Origin: Spirochaetaceae bacterium
Lineage (GTDB): Bacteria; Spirochaetota; Spirochaetia; Treponematales; Breznakiellaceae
Direction of reading: 5' to 3'
Assembly: GCA_031267955.1 (NCBI GenBank)
Contig: JAIRYB010000187.1
Location: 1 to 27,926 of the forward strand
Length of the DNA stretch: 27,926 bases
This document shows positions 8,139-16,517 of this stretch, one piece after another (positions within the stretch are counted from its first letter, which is position 1; each line of letters opens with the position of its first letter). A model generated the notes under the pieces. It ran no database searches, was not told the DNA's origin, and worked only from the letters and a program-made list of their open reading frames with translations. A program made the translations under genes and the position numbers.

Positions 8139-9661
8139 CGGATGCCGCCTTCCCCGGAAGGGGCTTTGCGGGCGATAACCGGCCTAAAGCCCACAAAAGG
8201 CGAGCGGGTATCCGGCGGCAGCGAAGCCCTGGTCTCCGTGCTTACCGAATCCGCGCTGTTGATCCAGGCCCCGCCGCGGACGGACCTTTCCGGCGCTGTT
8301 TCCCGCAGGTATTCCGCCTTTTCGGGGAAGAAATCGAGCGGGGCGTAGGCGTCCGCGCACCATTCCCAGAGTCCGCCGAGCATATCCAGGGGCGCCGGGG
8401 AACCGTCCGTCCGCCCGGACACACCCTCGCCATGGGCCAGGCGGGCGGCGTATTCCCATTCAGCCTCGGTGGGCAGCCTGGCTTCCCAGCCGTCCATATC
8501 CGGGGGGAGCCGCCCGGTCAGCCATTCGCAGTAGGCCGCCGCCGCGTAATAGGAGATATTTCCCGCGCTTTCCCCGCTTCCGCCCGGGCTGCTCCCTGCC
8601 GGGGAATCTTCGCCGCCGCTTTCTTCCCATTCGGGGGCTTCCCGGGCAAAGGTTTCCCATGAGGCGCGGCTAAGTTCGGAGCGGGCTATGCGGAAATCCC
8701 CCACAGCAATCCGCCGGGGGAAGAACCCGCTTGCAACAAATTCCCCGCCGCTTACGCCAAGGAAGGCAAGGCCGGCGATTTCCCCTCCCGGTTCGAAAGC
8801 GCCGTTGCCCGGCTCCGTGTTTCCCGCGATTCCGACGGCTGCGGTTACGGTTTCCCGGTACCAGGCCGACTGCTTTACCGCGGAAGACGAGGGTTCGGGA
8901 AGCAGGGCGGCAAGCCAGGCGGCCGAACCGGGATTTTCCGAAAGCAAAGCCAGGGCCTCCCGTGCGGAACGCACCAGGGTAAGCGGGGAAGGGGAGAGGC
9001 CGCCGTTTTCCGCGAGGAATTCCGCGCGTATAAGGTCCCGCAGCCCCGCCCGGGTAACCGTATAGCGGAGGGAGGACGCGAGTATGTTTTCCGTTTCAGC
9101 GTGGACACCGGGATCGGCGCCCGCGGGGCCCGCGCGGTAGGCGGCCTCCGAAAGGCTCGGGGGCGTATGCCAGGCGGCGTTCGGCTCGCCCGCGAAGGAC
9201 CATTCCGCAGCCTCGGCCGCGCCGAGACGCAGGGCTTCCAGGGGGTCCGCAGCATCAAGCTCGCCCCGTATGCTTATCCCGGGCGGAAAAAACCGCGAGG
9301 TAAAAACCTGGCCCGGGAAGGTATATTCCGTTTTATAGGGGCTGAAACCCGGTAGAACCATTTCAATGGAACGGGCCCCCTTTGGGATAAAAACAATATC
9401 CGGGGTTGTAGCCAGGTACACGCCGTCAACACGAACAGCCGCGCCCTGCGGTTCGGAATCGAAGCTGACCCTGTTTCCGGGCCGGGCAAGGCCGGGGTAG
9501 AAAAGCGCGAAAAAAAGAACTAAAAAAATGACCAATAAATAAATATAGGCCAGATATACCCCGGGCCGGATTCCGAAGACAGGCTTTAGTTTAACCTCGT
9601 CCTTGTCCTGCTCTTTTGCCCGCGTTTCGGCATTCGGATCTTCTCTTTTTATCTTCCCCAT
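8135..9661 (-). CDS. Membrane-anchored PEGA and FGE-sulfatase-domain protein
   Basis: The 508-residue product has a charged cytoplasmic start (1-33), one transmembrane helix (about 35-56), and a PEGA-like beta domain (about 64-112, with VSFDSEPQGAAVRVDGVYL). A long low-similarity alpha-rich middle (about 135-280) follows. The C-terminal domain is of the formylglycine-generating-enzyme/SUMF1 fold (about 296-497), recognised by LPTEAEWEYAAR (397-408), GGLWEWCADAY (429-439), SVRGGAW (460-466) and GFRPVIA (491-497). The domain start is divergent and an Ala/Gly/Ser-rich stretch interrupts it near 348-370. I do not see the paired C-terminal cysteines of true FGE, so a catalytic sulfatase-maturing role is unlikely; binding or envelope functions are more plausible. 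AGGGG lies 5 bases before the ATG. It sits between a dehydrogenase gene (38 bases upstream) and smpB. Confidence 0.8.
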   Translation of the reverse strand: MGKIKREDPNAETRAKEQDKDEVKLKPVFGIRPGVYLAYIYLLVIFLVLFFALFYPGLARPGNRVSFDSEPQGAAVRVDGVYLATTPDIVFIPKGARSIEMVLPGFSPYKTEYTFPGQVFTSRFFPPGISIRGELDAADPLEALRLGAAEAAEWSFAGEPNAAWHTPPSLSEAAYRAGPAGADPGVHAETENILASSLRYTVTRAGLRDLIRAEFLAENGGLSPSPLTLVRSAREALALLSENPGSAAWLAALLPEPSSSAVKQSAWYRETVTAAVGIAGNTEPGNGAFEPGGEIAGLAFLGVSGGEFVASGFFPRRIAVGDFRIARSELSRASWETFAREAPEWEESGGEDSPAGSSPGGSGESAGNISYYAAAAYCEWLTGRLPPDMDGWEARLPTEAEWEYAARLAHGEGVSGRTDGSPAPLDMLGGLWEWCADAYAPLDFFPEKAEYLRETAPERSVRGGAWINSADSVSTETRASLPPDTRSPFVGFRPVIARKAPSGEGGIR

Positions 9662-9699
9662 GGTAACCCCTGTTTGCGGTATTTTACGGATAGTACCTT

Positions 9700-10671
9700 T
9701 TACGATTCATACTGGCCGGCCGCGTAAAGCAGGAAGATCGCCTGGGTGCCAAGGTCTTCGGCGCTTGAAAGCGCCGGTTCGAACACGGCGTTTTCGACAG
9801 AACCTGGTTTTCCCAGCGAGGCCGCCGCTTTTACCGCGTTTTCCAGCTTGTCGCGGCCCATCCTTGAAAGAATCGTGTAGAGCTGCCGGGCCAGTTCGAG
9901 GCCGGGCAGCTTCAGGCCCATTTCGTCAGCCGAATCCAGCGCGATGCCTATGTCCTTGATAAAATGCTTTACAAAAAAACCGGGCTTAAAATCGCCGCCG
10001 AGCATACGGGGCGCAAGGTTGGAAAGGCTCCAGCTTCCGGCCGCCCCTGACTCGATGCTCTTGAGCATGGTCCGGGGGTCCAGCCCGGCCTTGAGGCCGT
10101 AAATCAGGGCTTCCGTTACGGCCAGCATGGAGGCGGCAATGGCTATCTGGTTGCTCATCTTGCAGTGCTGCCCCGCGCCGGGCCCGCCTTGCAGCACTAT
10201 GTTTTTCCCCATGCGCCGGAAAACCGGGAGAGCCCTTTCAAAGGCCCCCTCGTCCCCGCCGGCCATGATGGAAAGCGCCGCGTTTTTCGCGCCCAGGTCA
10301 CCGCCCGATACCGGGGCGTCAAGGCTCGATATGCCCGCGGCGGCGGCCTTTCCGGCTATCTCCCGCGCCAGGGCGGGGCTGGAAGTGGTCATGTCGATCA
10401 GCAGGGTTCCCGGCCCGGCCCGTTCCACAATGCCCCCGGGCGCGAGGTAGATTTCCTCGACATCCCTTGGGTAGCCTACCATGCTGATAACCACATCGGC
10501 TCCGGACGCCGCTTCCCCGGGATTGTCCGCCCATTGCGCGCCTTTTTCGATAAGCCCCGCCGCCTTTTCCCGCGTGCGGTTATAAACAGCCAGAGGGTAA
10601 CCCGCTTCAAGAATATGGGAAGCCATGCTGCGGCCCATAACGCCTGTCCCGATAAACGCTATTTTTTCCAT
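9700..10671 (-). CDS. 3-hydroxyisobutyrate dehydrogenase-family NAD(P)-dependent oxidoreductase
   Basis: This family oxidises small beta-hydroxyacids or reduces the matching semialdehydes; members include 3-hydroxyisobutyrate dehydrogenase and tartronate semialdehyde reductase (GarR/GlxR). The 323-residue product has the Rossmann motif GTGVMG (8-13), the NRT segment after strand 2 (31-33), the substrate-binding signature DAPVSGG (118-124) and the catalytic Lys171 in GAGQHCKMSNQ. The C-terminal helical domain includes FFVKHFIKDIGIAL. About 25 residues at the end exceed the common 295-residue length. Exact substrate cannot be read from sequence. The gene heads a minus-strand group with the FGE-domain gene and smpB and faces galM across a 187-base divergent region. 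I saw no convincing promoter or Shine-Dalgarno for it. Confidence 0.85.
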   Translation of the reverse strand: MEKIAFIGTGVMGRSMASHILEAGYPLAVYNRTREKAAGLIEKGAQWADNPGEAASGADVVISMVGYPRDVEEIYLAPGGIVERAGPGTLLIDMTTSSPALAREIAGKAAAAGISSLDAPVSGGDLGAKNAALSIMAGGDEGAFERALPVFRRMGKNIVLQGGPGAGQHCKMSNQIAIAASMLAVTEALIYGLKAGLDPRTMLKSIESGAAGSWSLSNLAPRMLGGDFKPGFFVKHFIKDIGIALDSADEMGLKLPGLELARQLYTILSRMGRDKLENAVKAAASLGKPGSVENAVFEPALSSAEDLGTQAIFLLYAAGQYES

Positions 10672-10776
10672 AACGGTTAAAGCATAAACCGGACGCGTTT
10701 TTTTTTAAAGGCCCCGGCGGCGCGGGACCAGGGCAAGAACATTTATTTCTGACCGAAGAAAGCCGCGCGGGGTAAC

Positions 10777-10804
10777 TTGCATTATTTATCAAAATTGTTA
10801 GAAT
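10777..10804 (+). promoter_or_regulatory. Putative sigma-70 promoter for galM
   Basis: TTGCAT (10777-10782), a 16-base AT-rich spacer and TAGAAT (10799-10804) lie 54 bases upstream of the galM ATG. The -35 matches four and the -10 five of six consensus positions. Confidence 0.5.
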
Positions 10805-10858
10805 TAAAGCGGCTATTCGGCCTGTCGCCGGGCGGCAAATACTATTCAGGAGTTGCGC

Positions 10859-11887
10859 ATGAAGATCAGAAGGAAAACGTTTGGCGTGCTGAGTAACGGC
10901 AAAAAGGTCCGCCTTTTTACGCTTGAAGCCGGGGATCTGGTTTTTTCCGTCAGTACTCTTGGGGGGAACTGGGTTTCCCTGGTACTGCCTTCCCGCCAGG
11001 GCAAGCGGGACGATATCCTGCTTGGTTATTCCGCGCTGGACGGGTATCTTCACAATACCCCCTATCTCGGCGCGACCATAGGCCGTTTCGGCAACCGTAT
11101 CGGGAATGCCCGCTTTGCCCTGGACGGCCGGGAATATACCCTCTGCAAAAACGACGGGGAACACAGCCTCCACGGCGGCCGCCGGGGCTTTGACCGGCTG
11201 CTCTGGCAGGCAGAGGCCTACGAGGAAAAGGACGGGGTCTTTGTCCGGCTTGAACTGGAAAGCCTTGACGGGGACGAGGGGTACCCGGGCAACCTGGAGG
11301 CGACGGTAATCTACGGCGTCAGCAAGTCCAACGAGATCACCGCCGAATACCGTGCCTCGGTGGACAAGAACTGCCCGGTTAATCTTACGAACCACGCCTA
11401 TTTCAATCTGGCCGGGGAGGGGAGGGGCGATATACTCTCCCACGAGGTCTGCCTCTACGCCTCGTCGTATGCGGAGGTCGGCCCTTCGCTGATCCCCACA
11501 GGCAATCTTATTCCCGTAAAAGGCACCCCTTTCGATTTCAGCCGGCCCAAGCCTATTGGCCGGGATATCGCCGCGGCCGGGGGTTACGACCACTGTTTCG
11601 CGCTGGACGGCGATCCGCGGGTACTGAAACCCTGCGCCGAGGTAAGCGAGGCGGAATCGGGCCGTTCGATGAAGGTCTTTACCACCCAGCCCGGGGTCCA
11701 GTTTTATACGGGGAATTTCCTTACCGGCATTCCGGGCAAGATCGGCTCCGTGTACCATAAACACGGGGGATTCTGCCTGGAGACCCAGTATTTCCCGGAT
11801 TCTCCCAACCAGCCGGCTTTTCCGGATGCGGTTTTCGGACCCGACAGGGTTTACCGCGAGAAAAGCATCTTCTCGTTTGACTGGTAG
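10859..11887 (+). CDS. galM: Aldose 1-epimerase (mutarotase)
   Basis: The enzyme interconverts alpha and beta anomers of aldoses such as galactose and glucose. ATG 10859 is preceded by AGGAG with a 6-base gap, better than the TTG two codons upstream. The 342-residue product carries the family motifs GATIGRFGNRI, HSLHGG (His102 and His105), the catalytic-base region NLTNHAYFNLAG (His179), GGYDHCF, and FCLETQYFPDSPNQPAFP with the catalytic acid/base Glu308. These positions parallel His104, His175 and Glu309 of E. coli GalM, and the length is typical. The gene stands alone, between a divergent oxidoreductase operon and the V-ATPase promoter; there is no gal operon around it, so its preferred sugar is not indicated. 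Confidence 0.95.
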   Translation: MKIRRKTFGVLSNGKKVRLFTLEAGDLVFSVSTLGGNWVSLVLPSRQGKRDDILLGYSALDGYLHNTPYLGATIGRFGNRIGNARFALDGREYTLCKNDGEHSLHGGRRGFDRLLWQAEAYEEKDGVFVRLELESLDGDEGYPGNLEATVIYGVSKSNEITAEYRASVDKNCPVNLTNHAYFNLAGEGRGDILSHEVCLYASSYAEVGPSLIPTGNLIPVKGTPFDFSRPKPIGRDIAAAGGYDHCFALDGDPRVLKPCAEVSEAESGRSMKVFTTQPGVQFYTGNFLTGIPGKIGSVYHKHGGFCLETQYFPDSPNQPAFPDAVFGPDRVYREKSIFSFDW

Positions 11888-11983
11888 GCCGGAAGCCGCC
11901 GGAAAAAACCGCCTTTGTCCCGGATGCAGGCGCGGCGGTAACTGAATTCCCGATCGGTTTTTATGAAAAAAACGCTAAAAAAT

Positions 11984-12012
11984 TTGAAATCTTTTTGGCC
12001 ATCAATTATTAT
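11984..12012 (+). promoter_or_regulatory. Putative sigma-70 promoter of the V-ATPase operon
   Basis: TTGAAA (11984-11989), a 17-base spacer and TATTAT (12007-12012) form a good promoter in an AT-rich stretch, five of six matches in each box. Transcription would begin near 12019, giving an untranslated leader of about 148 bases before the atpE ATG at 12167. Confidence 0.6.
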
Positions 12013-12055
12013 TTCATTTGAACCTGTGGAAAAAATAAAATTTGTGAACGATTAT

Positions 12056-12147
12056 ATAGTAAAGTGAAATACTATCTTCTATATTGTATTATTCAAAAGA
12101 ACGGAATAAAGATTCGCGCGGATAATATTGGCGATATATGATATTAT
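12056..12147 (+). promoter_or_regulatory. AT-rich V-ATPase leader with two inverted repeats
   Basis: The first repeat is ATAGTA (12056-12061) with TACTAT (12070-12075), loop 8. The second is ATAATAT (12122-12128) with ATATTAT (12141-12147), loop 12, ending 8 bases before the AAGAGGAG ribosome site (12156-12163). They could be operator half-sites or weak leader hairpins. The stems contain few G:C pairs, so RNA stability alone would be low. Confidence 0.35.
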
Positions 12148-12166
12148 AGATAAATAAGAGGAGCCT

Positions 12167-12778
12167 ATGGAAATCCAGTTGCAGGAACTTATTGAAAAGA
12201 TAAAAAGGGACGGCATAGAAGCCGCGTCCGCGGAAGCTTCGCAGCTTAAAACCCAGGCTGAAGCCGAAGCCAGGCGCGTTGTGGAGGACGCCCGGAAGGA
12301 AGCCGAAGCTATTGTCGCCAGGGCGAAAGCCGATGCCGAACGTTTCGAAAAGGCCGGTATCGCATCGGTAGGGCAGGCTTCCAGAAACCTGGTACTCGCG
12401 TTCAAGGGCGAGATCCAGGCCGTGCTGGACAAGCTCGTCGCCCAGGAGCTTGCCGCGTCCTACAGTGACGACGCGCTCAAGGCGGCCCTGCCGGACATCG
12501 TCAAAGGCTGGGCAAAGGGGGCGGACTCCCTGTCCCTCATACTTCCCGAAGCCTCGCTTAAAAAACTCGAGGCTTTCTTTCAGGAAAAACTATCTTCCGA
12601 GCTGAAAAACGGCCTGGAATTGAAATCGGACCGGAATCTGGGCGCGGGCTTCCTGATCGCCAGCAAGGACGGCTCCGCCTATTATGATTTTTCCGCCGAA
12701 TCGGTGGCGGAACTCCTTTCCGCCTATCTCAACCCCCGGCTTGCGGAAATCCTCCAGGCCCAGGCGAAAGGAATATAA
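12167..12778 (+). CDS. atpE: V-type ATP synthase subunit E (peripheral stalk)
   Basis: Subunit E forms part of the peripheral stalk that stops the catalytic head of the rotary ATPase from turning. The 203-residue product begins with a long charged, Ala- and Glu-rich helix (about residues 5-65, with EAEARRVVEDARKEAEAIVARAKADAE-type repeats) suited to a coiled coil, then a compact alpha/beta C-terminal domain. AAGAGGAG lies 3 bases before the ATG. This is the first gene of the operon; the next reading frame starts 4 bases after its stop codon. The identification rests on this fold pattern plus position ahead of clear A and B subunits, the usual spirochaete order. Confidence 0.9.
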   Translation: MEIQLQELIEKIKRDGIEAASAEASQLKTQAEAEARRVVEDARKEAEAIVARAKADAERFEKAGIASVGQASRNLVLAFKGEIQAVLDKLVAQELAASYSDDALKAALPDIVKGWAKGADSLSLILPEASLKKLEAFFQEKLSSELKNGLELKSDRNLGAGFLIASKDGSAYYDFSAESVAELLSAYLNPRLAEILQAQAKGI

Positions 12779-12781
12779 AAA

Positions 12782-13393
12782 GTGGGTTCCTATTACTATC
12801 TGGCGGCCCAGCTTCCCGACCTTGTCTTCGGACAGAACGCCCCCATGAGTTCCGCCGCTTTTCGGGATCTGGTAAAAAGGCTTCTTGATAAAGAAGATTC
12901 CGATATGCTGGACAAGATCAGCCTCGATCCCGCCGATCCGCTTTCCGATCCTTCGCAGCCGGCCTACGGGCAGGGCGCCGCGCCGTCGGGATGCGGCTTT
13001 ATCGACAAATGGCGGGAATGGGAGCGCGCCCTCAGGCTCAACCTGGCGCGGAACCGGGCTTTGCGCCTCAAACGGGAAGGCGGCGCCCCGGTAGATCCGC
13101 CCGCGCACCCCTTGGACGCGGCGGCGGCCGCGTTAAAAGCCGGGCTGTCCGACGAATCTCCGCTTGAGGCGGAATTTTCCCTCGACAGGGCCAGGTGGAA
13201 CGCCATTAACCATTTGCAGGGGATCGCTTATTTCAGCAGAAACACGATTTACGCCTATTATCTTAAACTGCTCCTCTTGGAGCGGCGCAAATCGTTTGAC
13301 ACGGAAGCGGGATTTGCGGAATATAAATCGCTTTACGCTTCCATTCTGGAACGCGCGCAGCCGGGTATCTTACCCGCAGGAGAGGCTAAATGA
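12782..13393 (+). CDS. DUF2764 protein of the V-ATPase operon
   Basis: A conserved protein of unknown role found between subunits E and A in spirochaete and chlamydial V-ATPase operons. It starts with GTG 12782 after AAAGGA (12767-12772) and is 203 residues long. Visible text includes the N-terminal GSYYYLAAQLPDLVFG and PMSSAAFRDLVKRLL, then a helical, charged C-terminal part with WNAINHLQGIAYFSRNTIYAYYLKLLLLERR. There is no signal peptide or membrane segment, so it is cytoplasmic. Its stop overlaps the atpA start by 4 bases (ATGA), suggesting coupled translation. Because no recognisable subunit C or F gene is present in the operon, it may stand in for a missing stalk or adaptor subunit; that is inference. 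Confidence 0.85.
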   Translation: MGSYYYLAAQLPDLVFGQNAPMSSAAFRDLVKRLLDKEDSDMLDKISLDPADPLSDPSQPAYGQGAAPSGCGFIDKWREWERALRLNLARNRALRLKREGGAPVDPPAHPLDAAAAALKAGLSDESPLEAEFSLDRARWNAINHLQGIAYFSRNTIYAYYLKLLLLERRKSFDTEAGFAEYKSLYASILERAQPGILPAGEAK

Positions 13394-15147
13394 CCGGAAC
13401 AAAAGGCAGTGTGGTAGCCGTAAACGGCAATATGGTAAGCGTCCGCTTTGACGGCAACGTGTCCATGAACGAAGTGGGCTATGTCAAAGTCGAGGGCAAA
13501 CGGCTCAAAAGCGAAGTCATCCGTATCAGGGGTGATATTTCCCAGCTCCAGGTTTTTGAAATAACCAAGGGAATCACCGTCGGGGACGAGGTGGAGTATA
13601 CCGGCGACATGCTGGCGGTGGAAGTGGGGCCGGGCCTCCTGGGCCAGGTGTACGACGGCCTCCAGAACCCGCTGCCCCAGCTTGCCGAAGCGGCGGGCTA
13701 CTTCCTGGAAAGGGGCGTCTACCTTGACGCCCTGCCTGACAAAGCCTGGGATTTTACCCCGGTCGCCAAGGCGGGCGACAAGGTTGAAAGGGCGGATACG
13801 CTCGGCACGGTCCCGGAAGGCGCTTTTAAGCACCGGATCATGGTCCCCTTCGGGCTTTACGGGGCCTATACGGTTTCGTCGATAAAAGAGGCCGGCTCCT
13901 ACAGGCTCAGGGACACAGTCGCCGAATTAACCGACGACAAGGGCAATAAGATCCCGGTTTCGCTTTCCTTCCGCTGGCCGGTCAAGCGGCCTGTTGACTG
14001 TTACGAAGAACGGCTTAAACCCGCGGAACCGATGGTTACCCGCGTCCGGCTTATCGATTCCTTTTTCCCGGTAGCCCGGGGCGGTACCTACTGTATCCCC
14101 GGGCCTTTCGGCGCGGGCAAGACCGTTTTGCAGCAGATCACGAGCCGCCACGCCGATGTCGATATCGTGATTCTGGCCGCCTGCGGCGAGCGCGCGGGCG
14201 AGGTTGTGGAAACCCTGAAGGAATTCCCGGAATTAACGGATCCCAAAACCGGCCGTTCCCTTATGGAAAGGACGGTAATTATCTGCAATACTTCTTCCAT
14301 GCCCGTCGCGGCCCGCGAGGCCTCGGTGTACACAGCGGTGACCCTGGCCGAATATTACCGGCAGATGGGCCTCAACGTCCTGCTCCTCGCCGACTCCACA
14401 AGCCGCTGGGCCCAGGCCATGCGCGAAATGTCGGGCCGCCTGGAAGAGATACCCGGCGAGGAGGCTTTCCCGGCCTACCTTGAATCTACCATAGCCAGTT
14501 TTTACGAAAGGGCCGGCATTGTGCGGCTCAGGGACGGTACCATAGGCTCGGTTACCATAGGCGGCACGGTGTCCCCGGCGGGCGGCAACTTCGAGGAGCC
14601 GGTCACCCAGGCTACCCTGAAAGTAGTGGGCGCTTTCCACGGCCTTTCCCGCGAGCGTTCGGACGCCCGTAAATTCCCGGCAATCCACCCCCTGGACTCC
14701 TGGTCTAAATACGCGGGCATCATCCCCGCGGAAAAAGTCGCGTACGCGCACGGCTTTATGAGGCGTGGCACCGAGGTTGAGCAGATGATGAAGGTCGTCG
14801 GCGAAGAGGGGACGAGCATAGACGACTATGTCGTCTATCTTAAGGGCGAGCTTATTGATTCGGTGTACTTCCAGCAGAATTCCTTTGATCAGGTGGACGC
14901 GGCGGTAAGCCCGGAAAGGCAGAAGTATGTTTTCGACCTGCTGCTGGGCATTATAGCGTCGAAATTCAGTTTTTCGGACAAGAACGAGGCGAGGAACTGG
15001 TTTAACCGGCTCAGGCAGCGCTTCCTTGACTATAACGGCTCGGAATGGCAGAGCGAGCGTTTTAAGAAGACGGAAAAAGATCTGAAGGACGCGGTAGGCG
15101 CGAAGGCCGAAGGACAGGACCCGGCGGCGCAAAAAATCATTGGCTAG
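13390..15147 (+). CDS. atpA: V-type ATP synthase catalytic subunit A
   Basis: Subunit A carries the catalytic nucleotide site of the V/A-type rotary ATPase. The 585-residue product starts with the beta-barrel segment (GSVVAVNGNMVSVRF), contains the A-type insertion region (about 110-200, with WDFTPVAKAGDKVERAD), and has a P-loop GPFGAGKT at 238-245. CGERAGEVVETLKEFPEL follows, then the Walker B segment LLLADSTSRWAQAMRE with Asp335, and EAFPAYLESTIASFYERAG. All catalytic elements look intact and the length matches the family. It begins inside the last codon of the DUF2764 gene. The start codon ATG 13390 is preceded by AGGAGAGG (13379-13386). Confidence 0.97.
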   Translation: MTGTKGSVVAVNGNMVSVRFDGNVSMNEVGYVKVEGKRLKSEVIRIRGDISQLQVFEITKGITVGDEVEYTGDMLAVEVGPGLLGQVYDGLQNPLPQLAEAAGYFLERGVYLDALPDKAWDFTPVAKAGDKVERADTLGTVPEGAFKHRIMVPFGLYGAYTVSSIKEAGSYRLRDTVAELTDDKGNKIPVSLSFRWPVKRPVDCYEERLKPAEPMVTRVRLIDSFFPVARGGTYCIPGPFGAGKTVLQQITSRHADVDIVILAACGERAGEVVETLKEFPELTDPKTGRSLMERTVIICNTSSMPVAAREASVYTAVTLAEYYRQMGLNVLLLADSTSRWAQAMREMSGRLEEIPGEEAFPAYLESTIASFYERAGIVRLRDGTIGSVTIGGTVSPAGGNFEEPVTQATLKVVGAFHGLSRERSDARKFPAIHPLDSWSKYAGIIPAEKVAYAHGFMRRGTEVEQMMKVVGEEGTSIDDYVVYLKGELIDSVYFQQNSFDQVDAAVSPERQKYVFDLLLGIIASKFSFSDKNEARNWFNRLRQRFLDYNGSEWQSERFKKTEKDLKDAVGAKAEGQDPAAQKIIG

Positions 15148-15163
15148 AAAGCAGGTGTGAACG

Positions 15164-16474
15164 ATGAAAAAAGTATACAGCAAGATTGAATCGATTACCG
15201 GAAGCGTTATCACGGTCAAGGCCGACGGCGTCCGCTACGGGGACCTCGCGGAAGTAGACACCGTTTTCGGTACTTCCCTCGCGGAGGTGAACCGGCTGGA
15301 AGGCGGCCTTGTGTCCCTCCAGGTATTCGCCGGGGGCCGCGGCATTTCCACGGGCGATACGGTACGTTTTCTGGGCTACCCCATGCAGGTTTCCTTTTCG
15401 GACAACCTTATGGGCCGGGTGTTCTCCGGTTCGGGCGGGCCCCGCGACAAGGGGCCGGCGCTCCACGAGAACCTTATCCCCATAGGCGGGCCTTCGGTTA
15501 ATCCTTCCCAGCGCATCATACCCCGTAAGATGATCCGCACAGGCATTCCCATGATCGACCTTTTCAACACCCTGGTCGTTTCCCAGAAGCTGCCGATTTT
15601 CTCCGTGTCCGGGGAGCCTTACAACGACCTGCTGGCCCGTATCGCCATGCAGGCCGAAGTTGACGTTATTATTCTGGGCGGCATGGGCCTGAAGTACGAC
15701 GACTACCTCTTTTTTAAGGATACTCTGGAAGAGGGGGGCGCGCTTTCCAGGACGGTGATGTTCGTGCATACCGCGTCGGACCCGACGGTTGAATGCCTTA
15801 TGATCCCCGATATGTCGCTTGCCGTGGCGGAAAAGTTCGCCCTTGGCGGCAAGGACGTGCTGGTACTGCTCACCGATATGACAAACTTCGCCGACGCGAT
15901 GAAGGAAATCTCGATCATCCAGGAACAGGTCCCTTCCAACCGCGGCTATCCGGGCGACCTTTATTCGCAGCTTGCGAGCCGCTACGAAAAGGCGGTAGAT
16001 TTTGAGACCGCCGGCAGCATCACCATACTCGGCGTCACCACCATGCCCGGCGACGACGTTACCCACCCGGTGCCGGACAATACGGGGTACATCACCGAGG
16101 GCCAGTACTACCTGAAGAACGGCCGTATAGAGCCTTTCGGCTCGCTTTCCCGTCTGAAACAGCAGGTAAACGGCAAGACCCGGCCTGATCACCGGGCGCT
16201 CATGGACGGCATGATCAAGCTTTATTCGGCCTACAAGGATACGCTTGAAAAAAAGGCCATGGGCTTTATCATGTCCGCGTGGGACGGCAAGCTCCTGAAA
16301 TACGGGGCAAAATTCGAAAAGGAAATGATGGACCTTTCGGTGAATATACCCCTGGAAAGGGCCCTGGACCTGGGCTGGGAGATTCTGGCCGATTGTTTCA
16401 GTCCTGAGGAAACCGGCCTGCGTACAGAGCTTATTGAAAAATTCTGGCCCAAAGAGCGGGAGCGCGCGGATTGA
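15164..16474 (+). CDS. atpB: V-type ATP synthase regulatory subunit B
   Basis: Subunit B alternates with A in the head hexamer and holds a non-catalytic nucleotide site. The 436-residue product begins YSKIESITGSVITVKADGV. It lacks a functional P-loop (the equivalent region reads FSVSGEPYNDLLARIA), as expected for B. It retains LLTDMTNFADAMKEISI and the very conserved PGDLYSQLASRYEKA. It follows atpA after 16 bases, with an AGCAGGTG ribosome site. Length and motifs are normal for the bacterial V-type group. Confidence 0.97.
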   Translation: MKKVYSKIESITGSVITVKADGVRYGDLAEVDTVFGTSLAEVNRLEGGLVSLQVFAGGRGISTGDTVRFLGYPMQVSFSDNLMGRVFSGSGGPRDKGPALHENLIPIGGPSVNPSQRIIPRKMIRTGIPMIDLFNTLVVSQKLPIFSVSGEPYNDLLARIAMQAEVDVIILGGMGLKYDDYLFFKDTLEEGGALSRTVMFVHTASDPTVECLMIPDMSLAVAEKFALGGKDVLVLLTDMTNFADAMKEISIIQEQVPSNRGYPGDLYSQLASRYEKAVDFETAGSITILGVTTMPGDDVTHPVPDNTGYITEGQYYLKNGRIEPFGSLSRLKQQVNGKTRPDHRALMDGMIKLYSAYKDTLEKKAMGFIMSAWDGKLLKYGAKFEKEMMDLSVNIPLERALDLGWEILADCFSPEETGLRTELIEKFWPKERERAD

Positions 16475-16517
16475 AAAGCCGCTGGACAGACGCGGGAAAG
16501 AGTGAGGATTTGGCGTA

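Noticed and set aside
10607..11764. 385-codon minus-strand open frame opposite galM
   Set aside because: It is antisense to a well-supported aldose 1-epimerase and also runs into the dehydrogenase gene; the translation has no recognisable domain.
11950..11962. CCGATCGG followed by TTTTT as a galM terminator
   Set aside because: The palindrome has no room for a loop, so it cannot form a standard terminator hairpin.
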